DNA of 64,000 nt from Actinomyces sp. 432. Lineage in GTDB: Bacteria; Actinomycetota; Actinomycetes; Actinomycetales; Actinomycetaceae. The DNA lies in the NCBI RefSeq assembly GCF_009930875.1, contig NZ_CP025249.1, forward strand, positions 2,666,001 to 2,730,000, given 5' to 3'. The notes under the pieces are model-generated. The model made no database searches and was not told where the DNA came from. It worked only from the letters and a program-made list of their open reading frames with translations. The translations under genes were made by a program, and so were the position numbers. Shown one piece after another: positions 8,667 through 18,127 of this stretch (within the stretch, counting starts at the first letter, position 1; every line of letters begins with the position of its first letter).

Positions 8667-9881
8667 TTATGTAAAGAGCTTTACAAAACTGTCTGGAGCC
8701 GGTCGCCGCGAGGTCACCCGGGACAGCAGCATGTCCAGATGGGCGGGGGCAGTCAGTAGATCCTGGGCCAGCAGCGCCGCGCCAACGACGCCGGCGTCCG
8801 CCCCTAACTGCGCCGAGGCGATCACGAGCGGCCGAGTGGCCTCCTGCGGCCCGACGGCGTCAAGGGCGGCCCGCAGCGGGTCCAGGAACACTGCTCCGCC
8901 GTCGGCGAGGGCACCGGCAACCACCACCGCGGAGGGATTGAGAACCGCAACGACCGGGGCTAGCGCACGGCCCACGAGTCGCGCAGACAGTTCGAGCAGC
9001 TCGATACTCAGTGAGTCCCCGCGCAGGGCGAGCCCGGAGAGCTCTTCGCTACTGTCCACCGTCCAGCCGGCCGCGCTCAGCCGTTCCCGCAGGGCCCAGC
9101 CACCGGCCACCGACTCCAGGCAGCCGAATCGCCCGCAACGGCACTGCCGCCCCTCCGGAATCCGCATGTGCCCGATCTCTCCGGCCGCCCCGGTGGCGCC
9201 CGTGCGCACGACGCCATTAATCACGGCGGCCGCGGCGATCCCCTCGCCCGCCTTGACCAGGACGATGTCGTCGGAGCTGGACCAGCGCATCCGGTACTCG
9301 CCGAGTGCGGTCACCTGCACGTCGCTGCCCACGGCCACCGGGACACCATCGAAGTCTCCCGTCAGCTCCGCGGCGATGTCCACGCCGTGCCAGCCGGGCA
9401 TCAGCGCGGGGTGGACCAGGCGCCCCGAGAGGGGGTCGACCGCGCCGGGAACGCATACTCCCGCACCCAGGACGCTACCCGTGGCACCGATTTGCTTGAC
9501 CATTGCCTGCAGACGACGACGGACCCACGGGAGTACCGCGCCAGGACCACCGGAGAGGTCCAGTAGCCGGTCATCGCGCACCAGGATCGTCCCCGCGAAG
9601 TCCGTCACCGCCAGGCGGGTGCGCGCGCTGCCAATGTCGACGGCTAGCAGCGCGCCGCAGCCGGGGCGAATCCGGAAGACCGTGCGCGGCCTGCCACCGG
9701 TTGAGGCGTCCTGCCCGGCCTCATCCACCAGCCCCGAGCGCAGCAGCGCGTCGAGCCGCTTGCCCAGCGTGACCCGCGAGAGCTGCAGACGATCCTGAAG
9801 CTCGGGCCGGGTAGTCGCCTCTCCGCGACGGATCAGCCCGAGGAGTTCGCTGGTCTCAGCCTCTCGAACGTTGCCCATCAC
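8667..9881 (-). CDS. ROK-family transcriptional repressor (NagC/XylR-like)
   Basis: 404 aa regulator with an N-terminal winged helix (about residues 8-55: LLGLIRRGEATTRPELQDRLQLSRVTLGKRLDALL, in sections) joined to a ROK sugar-kinase fold. The kinase-like part has LLAVDIGSARTRLAVTD (phosphate loop), TGAAGEIGHM and the zinc site CRCGRFGCLES. The DNA-binding domain argues for a repressor rather than a glucokinase. It lies just upstream of and co-oriented with the PTS genes, which are its likely targets; a palindrome at its 3' end is a candidate operator. Confidence 0.9.
   Translation of the reverse strand: MMGNVREAETSELLGLIRRGEATTRPELQDRLQLSRVTLGKRLDALLRSGLVDEAGQDASTGGRPRTVFRIRPGCGALLAVDIGSARTRLAVTDFAGTILVRDDRLLDLSGGPGAVLPWVRRRLQAMVKQIGATGSVLGAGVCVPGAVDPLSGRLVHPALMPGWHGVDIAAELTGDFDGVPVAVGSDVQVTALGEYRMRWSSSDDIVLVKAGEGIAAAAVINGVVRTGATGAAGEIGHMRIPEGRQCRCGRFGCLESVAGGWALRERLSAAGWTVDSSEELSGLALRGDSLSIELLELSARLVGRALAPVVAVLNPSAVVVAGALADGGAVFLDPLRAALDAVGPQEATRPLVIASAQLGADAGVVGAALLAQDLLTAPAHLDMLLSRVTSRRPAPDSFVKLFT
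8671..8684. promoter_or_regulatory. Palindrome GTAAAG-AG-CTTTAC, candidate ROK operator
   Basis: A perfect 6-bp inverted repeat with a 2-bp spacer lies in the AT-rich end of the ROK coding sequence, about 70 nt before the PTS IIA start. AT-rich palindromes of this form are typical ROK-regulator binding sites. Its sequence composition stands out sharply from the surrounding GC-rich DNA. Confidence 0.45.
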
Positions 9882-9969
9882 GCCGCCTCACGCTTGCCCC
9901 TCGCCGAGATAGTACCCAATCCGCCGCAATCGGCGGCAGCCCCAGGATCGAGATCACGCCACCGCGCCC

Positions 9970-10009
9970 CGGTCAGGGCCCCGCGCGCCCGGTCAGGGCC
10001 CCGCGCGCC
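9970..10009. repeat. Tandem 20-bp repeat, two copies
   Basis: Two exact head-to-tail copies of a 20-bp GC-rich unit (CGGTCAGGGCCCCGCGCGCC) lie in the 250-nt gap between the divergent ROK and kinase genes. The remainder of this gap holds no evident gene. Confidence 0.8.
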
Positions 10010-10141
10010 GGCTTCCTGACGGCCCCGGGCAGTGAACCCGTGTTCGCGTGATTCACCCCGCCCGCCCCGATCCGCATTTGCATTTCCCGACAACGCAGCC
10101 GTGCCCACCTGCACCCGCCCGGCAGGCTAGCCTTGGGCACC

Positions 10142-10804
10142 GTGAGCACCCGCGTCATCCTGCTTGCCGGCCCGTCCGGCTCCGGTAAGACGTCCCTGCT
10201 GCGGCGCTGCGGCGCGCGTCGGCTCAAACTCGACGACTTCTACCGCGACGGCGACGAGCCGGGCATGCCGCTGCTGGACGGCGGCGTCTCCGGCGCTGAA
10301 GGCGTCACCCGGGCCGAGGCCCACAGCGCCATCGACTGGGACAACCCCGCCTCATGGGACGCAGACCGGGCAATGACCGCAATCCTCGACCTGTGCGCCA
10401 CGGGCACGGCGACCGTGCCCGTGTACTCAATCCCGGATAACGCCACGGTCGACTACACGACCCTCGACGTCGACGCCCTGCCGGCCTTCGTCGCGGAGGG
10501 CGTGTTCGCCGCGGAGCTCGTTGACCGCTGCCGGGAGGCCGGCGTACTGGCCGATGCGCTCGTACTGCGGCGCCCACGCCTGCAGACCTGGTGGTTCCGA
10601 CTGCGCCGCGACCTGGCCGAGCACCGTAAGCCGGTACACGTGCTGCTGCGTCGTGGCCTCCGGCTCGCCCGCGAGGAGCCCGCCAAGATCGCCGGCTGGG
10701 CGGCGAAGGGCTGCCGCCCGGTTGACCGCGCCGAGTGCGAGGCGACTATCGCTCGCCACCTCGGCGCGGACGTCCAGCAGTCGCGGGCCGACGACGCCGC
10801 CTAA
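10142..10804 (+). CDS. Uridine kinase-like P-loop ATPase
   Basis: About 220 aa nucleoside/small-molecule kinase fold. A Walker A loop LLAGPSGSGKTSLLRR lies at the very N-terminus, followed by a LKLDDFYRDGD segment as in uridine kinase/phosphoribulokinase-like proteins and an AEGVFAAELV stretch matching the Walker B area (usually VEG). GTG 10142 gives a start close to the P-loop; TTG 10133 is an in-frame alternative, and neither has a clear ribosome-binding site. The physiological substrate is not determined. Confidence 0.75.
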   Translation: MSTRVILLAGPSGSGKTSLLRRCGARRLKLDDFYRDGDEPGMPLLDGGVSGAEGVTRAEAHSAIDWDNPASWDADRAMTAILDLCATGTATVPVYSIPDNATVDYTTLDVDALPAFVAEGVFAAELVDRCREAGVLADALVLRRPRLQTWWFRLRRDLAEHRKPVHVLLRRGLRLAREEPAKIAGWAAKGCRPVDRAECEATIARHLGADVQQSRADDAA

Positions 10805-10809
10805 GTCCC

Positions 10810-11469
10810 GTGCCTCGTCCCCCGCTTCCCCGGCCGCCCCGGGCGAAACCGATCCGGCCGCGGGATCTTGAGCCCGTCGGCGCCGTCGTCCTGCGGGCGG
10901 GCGGCTACGTCGACCGAGCGCGCCTCAGCGGCGTCGATGTCTCAGGGGTGGATCTGCGCGGGTTGGAGCTGGTCGAGTGCGTAGTTGAGGACGTGCGGGC
11001 CGATCGCGCTCATCTTGAGGAGTTGCGCCTGGCGGAGTCACGCGTGGACCGCTTGACCGCCTCCGAACTGCACGCGCAGCGGTCGGTGTGGCGTGAGGTG
11101 TCCTGGGAGTCCTCCCGGGTCGGGGCCTGCGAATGTCATGACGCGCAGTGGCGCAGCGTGCTGATTGAGGGCTGCCGCATCGGTTTCCTGGGGCTGGGAC
11201 GGAGCAATCTGCTGGATGTGCGCCTGCGCGACTGCGCGCTGGACACGCTCGACCTGACTGCCGCCACGCTCAACCGGGTCGCTTTCGAGGACTGCCGTGT
11301 GGGCGAGCTGCGGATCCGGGAGAGTCGGCTCAAAGACGTGGACCTGCGTGGACTCACGCTCAATCAGCTCGACGACGCCGCGGGCCTGCGCGGTGCCTGG
11401 GTGGGTGCCGAGCAACTCGCGGAACTCGCGCCCGCGCTCGCCGCGCATGTGGGCCTTCGTGTCATCTAA
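10810..11469 (+). CDS. Pentapeptide-repeat-like protein
   Basis: 219 aa from GTG 10810, six bases after the kinase stop, so probably co-transcribed with it. After a Pro/Arg-rich leader, the body is made of five-residue A(D/N)LXX-type repeats, for example LSGVDVSGVDLRGLELVECVVEDVR in two sections, then alternating RLAESRVDRL and IGFLGLGRSNLLDVRL units, which predict a right-handed quadrilateral beta helix. No catalytic motif is visible and the function is unknown. Confidence 0.65.
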   Translation: MPRPPLPRPPRAKPIRPRDLEPVGAVVLRAGGYVDRARLSGVDVSGVDLRGLELVECVVEDVRADRAHLEELRLAESRVDRLTASELHAQRSVWREVSWESSRVGACECHDAQWRSVLIEGCRIGFLGLGRSNLLDVRLRDCALDTLDLTAATLNRVAFEDCRVGELRIRESRLKDVDLRGLTLNQLDDAAGLRGAWVGAEQLAELAPALAAHVGLRVI

Positions 11470-11501
11470 CCGCCGCTCCCCGCCAGTCTTTCTTCGCCTC
11501 G

Positions 11502-11609
11502 CCGAGTTCGGTCGAAGTTGCGCACCGAGTTCGGTCGCTCATAGGGCCCAAGGTAGGTCGGTACGGGTGAAGGTAGGTCTGTACCGGTGAAGGTAGGTCG
11601 GTACGGGCG
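11502..11609. repeat. Intergenic repeat cluster (AAGGTAGGTCGGTACGGGTG units)
   Basis: Two copies of CCGAGTTCGGTCG (11502 and 11525) are followed by three head-to-tail 20-bp units starting at 11550, 11570 and 11590 with one or two differences each. The rest of the 339-nt gap to the next gene holds no convincing coding sequence; a TTTTCCACA word at 11682 resembles a DnaA box. Confidence 0.7.
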
Positions 11610-11808
11610 CACAAGCGCTGGTAGCAAGATGCGGCCCCGGGCCGCGCGCCCGGTACCACGGCCGGCCCGGAATGTGATGGGTTTTCCACAGGCGCGATGG
11701 AGCCAGTAGCGCCGCGGCTGTTGGTCACGCTACGGTTGCGTGCGTTAACGCCAAGCCGAAGCCCCAGCAAGTCCCGCCCGGGTCCTCATCGAGGAGGCCA
11801 CCCCCAAC

Positions 11809-12524
11809 ATGCCCACGCACCCAAGCAAGCCACACGCCAGCACCCGCCACCACCAGGCCCGCGCCGCTGCCGCACACCCCCATGCGCCGAAACCTGCGCG
11901 CCGAGCGGATCACGTGCGCCGAGCCGGCGCACTGGCCATCTGCCTCGCCCTACTGGGCGCCGGCTGCTCACACGCCGCCAACCGCACCACCTACACCCCC
12001 ACCTGGACCCCACCCGCCACAGCCAGCGCTAGCGCTACACCCACGCTCTCACCCCAGCAGGCCGCCGCCAGGGCCACCGCCCTGGCCATGGACAAGCCCC
12101 AGGCCTACACCCCGAGTTCACCCCCGACGGCGCAGCCCAGGCAGCCACATACTTCCTCAACCTCTACCCGTACGTCTACGCCACCGGCGACCTGGACGCC
12201 TGGAAGAAGATGAGCGACGACAACTGCGAATTCTGCAACAACGTGGCAGATGACGTAGCTAATCGCCATGAAGCAGGTAATTGGGTCGACCCGTGGGAGC
12301 AGGAGATCACCCCCCTGGAGTGGTGGACCGACCAGGACGACCCCAACCGCTACGTCGTACGCGCAAAAACAAGCTTCGACGTCCACTCAACACATTCCGG
12401 AGACGGAGTAGAGGTCACGCATACCGAAGGGGCAGACGAAATCCTTCTAATTCAGATGCTCTGGAAGAACTCGACGTGGAGCGTAGAAATCGTCGACATC
12501 GAAGACGCAGGAGATTCCAAATGA
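11809..12524 (+). CDS. DUF6318-like lipoprotein (one frameshift)
   Basis: Exported lipoprotein: a long basic N-terminus, a hydrophobic stretch AGALAICLALLGAGCS with a lipobox cysteine near residue 53, then a Thr/Pro/Ala-rich linker. The folded part is in another frame after the CCCC run at 12110-12113: it continues EFTPDGAAQAATYFLNLYPY and MSDDNCEFCNNVADDV, which resembles the actinobacterial DUF6318 family. Restoring one C makes a single protein of about 238 aa. It overlaps the next gene by 4 nt (ATGA). Confidence 0.7.
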
Positions 12525-13351
12525 GAGTTCATTTAACTATATTCCGCCGGACCACGGCGATCGTGGCGACATTTTATTTGATGGCATTCGTAAGTTCAAC
12601 CGCCGCCGCCTCTCCGCCTTCGACAGATTACCATACCGAATCACACGGTAATTCTGTGACTGTTACGGGTAGGACGTCCTACGAGGTGGTCTACTCCACC
12701 CCGGGCGCGCCGGTCGGCGGGGGCTACTACGCCAACCCCGCCCCCGCGCAGGACAACGGCAGAACCTACGAGTACGGGCCACCCACCCACCAGTGCCCCT
12801 ACGGCACCATGTCCTCCCCCGCCGGCGTACGCCCCTTCATGTTCAAGTGCCTAGACGCCCCCCAGGCAGCACCCGCCCAGGGCACCACCACGGTCACCAC
12901 CGTCACCGCCACCGACGCAGCCACCCTCCTAGCCGACGGCTCCGGCATCACCCGCCAGCCCCCAGGCCCAGAAGTACTACTAACCAAGGACTTCATCACC
13001 TACACCAGCCCCGACACCCAGGTACTAACCACCACCATCGCCGGCACCCCCGTCACCATCCACGCCACCCCCACCACCTACACCTGGAACTGGGGCGACG
13101 GCACCACCACCACAACCACCGACCCCGGAGCCCCCTGGCCGGGCCAGACCAACACCCACCGCTACACCCACACCGCCCAAGACGTAACCACCACCCTCAC
13201 CACCACCTGGAAAGCCACCTACACCCCCGCAGGCGGCACCACCACCCCCATCACCGGAACCATCACCACCACCAACACCACCACCCCATACAACATCGTC
13301 CGCACCATCACCTACCTCACCGACCAAGCCGAAACCCAACAAGAACACTAA
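12521..13351 (+). CDS. Secreted Thr-rich protein with PKD-like segment
   Basis: 276 aa starting at ATG 12521 inside the stop of the DUF6318 lipoprotein, so the pair are co-translated. An N-terminal hydrophobic stretch ending STAAAS is a plausible signal peptide. The middle has a conserved YTWNWGDGTTTTTT segment, the WxWGDG pattern of PKD-type surface domains. The last third is extremely rich in ACC/CAC codons (Thr/Pro/His on this strand), giving low-complexity DNA. There is no membrane anchor, so it is probably surface-associated or secreted. Confidence 0.6.
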   Translation: MRVHLTIFRRTTAIVATFYLMAFVSSTAAASPPSTDYHTESHGNSVTVTGRTSYEVVYSTPGAPVGGGYYANPAPAQDNGRTYEYGPPTHQCPYGTMSSPAGVRPFMFKCLDAPQAAPAQGTTTVTTVTATDAATLLADGSGITRQPPGPEVLLTKDFITYTSPDTQVLTTTIAGTPVTIHATPTTYTWNWGDGTTTTTTDPGAPWPGQTNTHRYTHTAQDVTTTLTTTWKATYTPAGGTTTPITGTITTTNTTTPYNIVRTITYLTDQAETQQEH

Positions 13352-13604
13352 ACCCACCCACACCACCACCCGGGCGGGCCCAGCCAGAGGCACCACAGCC
13401 ACCGCAACTGTCCAAGATGTCCAAGAGCGGCACAAACCCCACCCCACCCCGAACCAGCGCCGCCTCCAAACCGCACGATCCCAACGGCTCCGCAAGACGC
13501 GAGAGGGCCATCCGCGGACATTCATGCCAATCTCGGACAGTTTGCTCAGCCGAACTTCGACTAGCGAGCGCCCAACCGACCCACACTCATCTACACGCCA
13601 CAGG

Positions 13605-13623
13605 TATACTTCGCGTGTATAGT
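13605..13623 (+). promoter_or_regulatory. Promoter and inverted repeat of padR operon
   Basis: TATAC at 13605 and GTATA at 13617 form an inverted repeat that overlaps a good -10 hexamer TATAGT (13618-13623). Transcription would start at about 13630, one base before the padR ATG, so the mRNA is probably leaderless, and the repeat is well placed for PadR autorepression. Confidence 0.55.
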
Positions 13624-13630
13624 CACACTC

Positions 13631-14155
13631 ATGGATACCCGCCTCACGCTTCTCGGCCTACTCGGCACCGGCCCCGGCTACGGCTACGACCTCAAGACGC
13701 ACTGGGACCGCTGGTTCGCCGACACCAAGCCGCTCGCCTTCGGCCAGGTCTACGCCGCCCTCGCCCGACTGCTGCGCGACGGTCTCATCGTCCAGCTCGG
13801 CGCCGAAGCCGGTGCCGGACCGGAACGCAAACGCTACGAGATCACCGAAACCGGACGCGCCGCCGTGGAGGAGTGGATCCGCAGCCCCGAGGTCCCCTCC
13901 GACTCCATTCAGGCCGACCTGTTTGCCAAGACCATCATCGCCATCCTGCTCGACGACGACGCCGAGCACCTCCTGGACCTGCAACGCGCCGCCCACACCC
14001 AGCGCATGCGGGAGCTCACCCGCCGCAAGGAGGGGGCCGACCTGCACACGATCCTCGTCGCCGACCACGCCCTTTACCACCTGGAGGCGGACCTGCGCTG
14101 GATCGACCTAACCGCTGCCCGCCTCAACGAGTTGCGCCGGGAGGTTCGGGCATGA
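13631..14155 (+). CDS. PadR-family transcriptional regulator
   Basis: 174 aa. N-terminal PadR winged helix (LTLLGLLGTGPGYGYDLKTHWDRWF…FGQVYAALARLLRDGLI, about residues 5-60) with the family GYGYDL motif, then a C-terminal helical dimerisation domain. It is the first gene of a three-gene operon with 4-nt overlaps whose other members are an ABC ATPase and its permease, so it most likely represses that exporter and responds to an antibiotic or lipid-like compound. Confidence 0.92.
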   Translation: MDTRLTLLGLLGTGPGYGYDLKTHWDRWFADTKPLAFGQVYAALARLLRDGLIVQLGAEAGAGPERKRYEITETGRAAVEEWIRSPEVPSDSIQADLFAKTIIAILLDDDAEHLLDLQRAAHTQRMRELTRRKEGADLHTILVADHALYHLEADLRWIDLTAARLNELRREVRA

Positions 14156-14967
14156 GCACCGCACCCTCAGACTCATCCTCCGTATCCGTTTCAGCCCTGC
14201 CGTCTGCAGCGCCTACAGGAGCCGCTTCATCCACGTCCTCCCCCGCCTCGGCACCCGAGGTGATCGTGCGGGCGCGCCGACTGGAGCTTGCCTTCGGCGC
14301 CACCCGCGCCTTGCGCGGCATCGACCTCGACATCGCCGCGGGCGAGGTCCTGGCCATTACCGGCCCCTCCGGGTCGGGCAAGTCCACGCTGCTGCACGTG
14401 CTGGCGGGAGTGCTGACACCCGACGCCGGCAGCGTGCTCTACGGCGGCCGCGACGTTGCCACCCTGAATGAGGCCGCACGCGCCCGCCTGCGCCTCGCGG
14501 AGTTCGGCTTCATCTTCCAGTTCGGTCAGCTCCTGCCGGACCTGTCGGCGCTGGACAATGTCACGCTGCCGCTACTGCTGGCGGGCGTCTCGCGCCGGGA
14601 GGCCCTGGAACGCTCGCATACCCAACTGACGGCCCTCGACCTGGGCGAGCACGAGCACAAGCTGCCCACGCAACTCTCGGGCGGGCAGGCACAACGCGTC
14701 GCCGTCGCCCGCGCCCTGGTCACTTCGCCGCGCATCCTGTTCGCGGACGAGCCCACCGGTTCCCTGGACTCCCTGGCCGCCGAGCAGACGATGGGCGCCC
14801 TGCTCAAGGCCGCGCGTGCGGCGCGCTCCGCTCTGGTGATCGTCACTCACGACGCCCGCGTCGCCGCCTACGCCGACCGCGAGGTGATCATCCGCGACGG
14901 GTGCGTCAGCCTCAACAACGGCCTGCTCGTCGCAGCTCGGTCCGACGGCGAGGAGCAGGCACGATGA
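14152..14967 (+). CDS. ABC transporter ATP-binding protein (MacB/LolD type)
   Basis: 271 aa ATPase of an MacB/FtsE-type exporter. Walker A GPSGSGKST, signature LSGGQAQRVAVARAL, Walker B ILFADEPTGSLDS and the switch histidine in VIVTHDARVAAYADR are all intact. A Ser/Pro/Ala-rich N-terminal extension of about 35 residues precedes the domain. The start at 14152 overlaps the padR stop and the stop overlaps the permease start, both by ATGA. Confidence 0.93.
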   Translation: MSTAPSDSSSVSVSALPSAAPTGAASSTSSPASAPEVIVRARRLELAFGATRALRGIDLDIAAGEVLAITGPSGSGKSTLLHVLAGVLTPDAGSVLYGGRDVATLNEAARARLRLAEFGFIFQFGQLLPDLSALDNVTLPLLLAGVSRREALERSHTQLTALDLGEHEHKLPTQLSGGQAQRVAVARALVTSPRILFADEPTGSLDSLAAEQTMGALLKAARAARSALVIVTHDARVAAYADREVIIRDGCVSLNNGLLVAARSDGEEQAR

Positions 14968-17186
14968 CCACGCTCCCCCTGACCCGCCTGGTGGTGGCCG
15001 GAGACCGTGCCGCTCGCCGCCGTCTTGCGGGTATTACCGCGGGCGTCATGATCGGCGTCGCACTCTTCCTGCTGCTGGCCGCCGCCGGACAAGCATTCGG
15101 GGTGCGTTCGGAGCGCTCTACCTGGACCGACCTGATGGTGACTGATCCGGGGGTGAGGCAGGTACTGGCGGCGGACACCGTCTTAACGCCGGAGACGGCC
15201 GCCGCCGTATCGGACATCGACCATTACGAGGATCACCTGATCACCATCCTCATGGTCGCCGCCACACCGGACACCCGGGTGCGGATCCCCGGCTCCGACG
15301 TCGTCCCCCACCCGGGCCAGTACCTCGCCTCCCCCGCCCTGGCCGAACTCATCGATGCCGCGCCGGCAGACCAGCTGGGCGAGCGCTACGGCGAGCAAGT
15401 GGGAGTCCTGTCCGACGACGCTATCGAGGGGCCGGACTCCCTGGTACTGGTGCTCGGGGTGGAGCAGTCACGCGTGCTGGCGTGGGAGGGTATGAGCGCT
15501 CCCCAAGTGGTTACCGAGTTCATCGGCTACGACTACGCCTCCACGGCCTACCGGATCGTCGCCATCATCGGAGCGATCGCCGTGCTGGTACCGGTGCTGC
15601 TGCTGATCGCCATCGTCACCGGTCTCGGTGCGGCTCAGCGCGCAGAGCGCTTCGCCACCCTGCGGCTGATCGGCGCCACTCCTGGACGAGTAGCGCGGAT
15701 CGCCGCGGCGGAGACCGCCGTGACGGCCCTGCTGGGAGCACTGCTCGGTGTCGTCCTGTATCTTTTCCTCATCCCGCTGGCGGCACGCATCGAGATCGGC
15801 TCCTCGACCTTCTTCCCACGCGATCTGCTGACCTCGCCGGGAGTCATCGGCGCAACCGTCGTCGCCATCCCCCTGATGGCGGCGGTGGTGACCTGGTGGA
15901 CGACGTTGCGGGCCGATGTCGGCCCTTTGGGTGCCTCCCGCGAACGCCGCGAACGCCCGCCGCGTCTACTCTCCCTCCTGCCCCTGCTGCTCGGTCTTGC
16001 GGGACTGACGGCGGTGCGGGTTCTCGCCAACGCCGTAGACACCGGTGAAGGAACAGCCGTTGACATTCCCATCGCCCCTCTGCTGGTGGCCTCATTCGTG
16101 CTGACCATGCTGGGACTGCTGTGGGCCGGTCCCCTGCTGACCTCATGGGCTGCTCGCCTGGTGCAACGCCGCGCCCGCAACGCGGCGCAGGTGATCGGTC
16201 TGGGCAGGATGGTCCAGCATCCCAGGGCGGCCTTCCGCGCCGTCGGCGGCCTCGTCGTCGCCGTGTACGCGGTGACACTGTTCGCTGTAGCCGTCACCGC
16301 CGCGGCCGGCACCCCGGAACTCAACCAGGGCAGTGGTTACCTGGCGCCGACGACGCTGTATACGTTGCCCGAGCCCGGCGCCGCGGACGCGCTCGAGCAG
16401 GCGGCCCCGCAGATCGCGCAGGTCGAGGGCGTGAGCGCCGTCGTCGTCGCCCGGGAGGCGCCGTATGGCGCCGAGGACACCTCCCCGCGGCTCGCCCTGC
16501 GGACGGCGGACGCCCGCGCCCTGGGCGCCTTCAACGCCGATTCCTCGGGCGCGACCATGGACTCGCAGTGGGTGAGCGTGTCCTGGGACTGGCTCGTCAA
16601 CGACGTCGCGGATCCGCGACCGCTTACCGCTCCCGAGACCGATGCCGCGGCCACGCTGCTGGTCGCCACCGACGGCGAAGCGGCCTCGGTTGAGCGGGCG
16701 CGCACCGCCGTGGTGACCGCCATGGGTGAAGGGCTGACCCACTACCCGATCTCACGCTTCGACAATGTGGTCGCCTCCGACTCCGCGCTGGAGAACCAGT
16801 TCGCCGCCCTGGGTTATATCGGCATACTCATCGCCGCGGGGGTGTCGGCGGCGGCGCTGGCGGTGTCCACCGTCTCCTCACTGCTGGCGCGGCGCCGGGT
16901 GCTGTCACTGCTGCGGCTGATCGGGATGCCCCACCAGACCCTGCGGCGGGCCACCGCCTGGGAGATGTTGCTCCCCGTGATCACCGTGCTGGCGCTGTGC
17001 ATCGGTGCGGCGGTGTACACGGCGTGGATCGTCATCGTCGGTATCTCGTCGCGGGGAGTCGGTTGGCCTGCGGCCTCCTACTACGTGGTGCTCGGCGCGT
17101 GTCTGGCACTGGTCGGCGTCGCCGTGTTGGCGAGCACGCGGGCGGCGTCCCGGATGGTTGCCTCCACGACGGTACGGTTCGAGTGA
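14964..17186 (+). CDS. FtsX-like ABC transporter permease
   Basis: 740 aa membrane partner of the preceding ATPase. Two FtsX-type units are visible: a first transmembrane group around residues 190-330 (AYRIVAIIGAIAVLVPVLLL; ATLRLIGATPGRVARI) and a second at the C-terminus (LLRLIGMPHQTLRRATAWEM), with further hydrophobic helices between and large extracytoplasmic stretches. The R-L-I-G-x-x-x-x-x-R coupling pattern appears in both halves. Substrate unknown; the PadR context suggests drug or peptide export. Confidence 0.9.
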   Translation: MTTLPLTRLVVAGDRAARRRLAGITAGVMIGVALFLLLAAAGQAFGVRSERSTWTDLMVTDPGVRQVLAADTVLTPETAAAVSDIDHYEDHLITILMVAATPDTRVRIPGSDVVPHPGQYLASPALAELIDAAPADQLGERYGEQVGVLSDDAIEGPDSLVLVLGVEQSRVLAWEGMSAPQVVTEFIGYDYASTAYRIVAIIGAIAVLVPVLLLIAIVTGLGAAQRAERFATLRLIGATPGRVARIAAAETAVTALLGALLGVVLYLFLIPLAARIEIGSSTFFPRDLLTSPGVIGATVVAIPLMAAVVTWWTTLRADVGPLGASRERRERPPRLLSLLPLLLGLAGLTAVRVLANAVDTGEGTAVDIPIAPLLVASFVLTMLGLLWAGPLLTSWAARLVQRRARNAAQVIGLGRMVQHPRAAFRAVGGLVVAVYAVTLFAVAVTAAAGTPELNQGSGYLAPTTLYTLPEPGAADALEQAAPQIAQVEGVSAVVVAREAPYGAEDTSPRLALRTADARALGAFNADSSGATMDSQWVSVSWDWLVNDVADPRPLTAPETDAAATLLVATDGEAASVERARTAVVTAMGEGLTHYPISRFDNVVASDSALENQFAALGYIGILIAAGVSAAALAVSTVSSLLARRRVLSLLRLIGMPHQTLRRATAWEMLLPVITVLALCIGAAVYTAWIVIVGISSRGVGWPAASYYVVLGACLALVGVAVLASTRAASRMVASTTVRFE

Positions 17187-17312
17187 GTTACCGACACATC
17201 CGCTTCCCCTGAAGCGTCGAATAATGGGCACGCATCAGCGCGGAGCGCGCGTAGTAAACAACGCACAGGAATCGCGATGTGGTCCGTTATGAATCATCAG
17301 GAGGATCGCCCC

Positions 17313-17996
17313 ATGACCGGCACGGTCATCGTCTTTGACATCGACGGGACGCTCATGGGCCACAGGGCAGCGGCAGACGACGCCCTGGACAACTTTCTTC
17401 GCCTGATGGGGATCGACCCTACGCCGTCGCTGCACCACGCCTGGATTCGGGCAGAGCAGGAGCACTTCACGGCATGGCGAGACGGGAACATTAGCTTTAC
17501 CGAGCAGCGACACCTCCGCATGGCGGAGCTGCTCACGGCGCTGGGGATGACAGTCGACGGCGAGGCGCAGCTGGACCAGCTCTTCACGTACTACCTGGCC
17601 GAGTACGAGCGTGCCTGGCGGGCCTACCCCGATGCGCTGCCGTGCCTGGAGGAGTTACGCAACCGCGGCTTCAAGCTCGCGGTGCTCAGCAACGGTGAGT
17701 ACCGGCAGCAGGACCTAAAGCTTGAGCGGATCGGCGTCCGCAAGTTCTTCTCCTGCGTGCTCACCTCCGACTCCTTAGGGGCCGCAAAACCTCACCGGGA
17801 GGCATTAGACCGGGCAGCCGAGGTGCTCAACGCATCGAGCGCGGAACTCACCTACATCGGCGACGACGTCGAAATCGACGTGCTCGGGGCACGCGCCGCA
17901 GGCTGGCGGGCGTTCCACCTGGACCGGTCCGACATCAGCCGCATCCAGGGCTGCATCAAGTCGCTGAGTGAACTGCCCGCGCTCCTTGAGCGGTGA
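17313..17996 (+). CDS. HAD-superfamily hydrolase (subfamily IA)
   Basis: 227 aa phosphatase. ATG 17313 has an AGGAGG site ahead. Motif I VFDIDGTLMGH carries the nucleophile aspartate, motif II VLSNGE, motif III lysine in LGAAKPHREAL and motif IV IGDDVEIDVLGARAAG are all present, with an alpha-helical C1 cap. It resembles YjjG/pyrimidine-nucleotidase-like HAD proteins. Substrate not determinable. Confidence 0.88.
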   Translation: MTGTVIVFDIDGTLMGHRAAADDALDNFLRLMGIDPTPSLHHAWIRAEQEHFTAWRDGNISFTEQRHLRMAELLTALGMTVDGEAQLDQLFTYYLAEYERAWRAYPDALPCLEELRNRGFKLAVLSNGEYRQQDLKLERIGVRKFFSCVLTSDSLGAAKPHREALDRAAEVLNASSAELTYIGDDVEIDVLGARAAGWRAFHLDRSDISRIQGCIKSLSELPALLER

Positions 17997-18096
17997 CGAG
18001 AAGTACGCCCACTCACGAGCGTGGCCTGACCGACTGCCGCTATGCCCCATGCGCCCGGCGCGGCGCGACCGAACCGTGGGAGGTGCGCGTCGTCGT

Positions 18097-18121
18097 CGGG
18101 CGGGCCGACTCGACCCGCCCG
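18097..18121. terminator. Hairpin between convergent HAD gene and lysS
   Basis: CGGGCGGG and CCCGCCCG form an 8-bp stem with a 9-nt loop just beyond both stop codons. No U-tract is present. Confidence 0.5.
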
Positions 18122-18127
18122 GCCGAC

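Noticed and set aside
12793..14151. Very long open frame upstream of the ABC ATPase giving a His/Arg/Pro-rich N-terminus
   Set aside because: It lies across the Thr-rich secreted gene and the padR gene in another frame; the real ATPase start at 14152 overlaps the padR stop.
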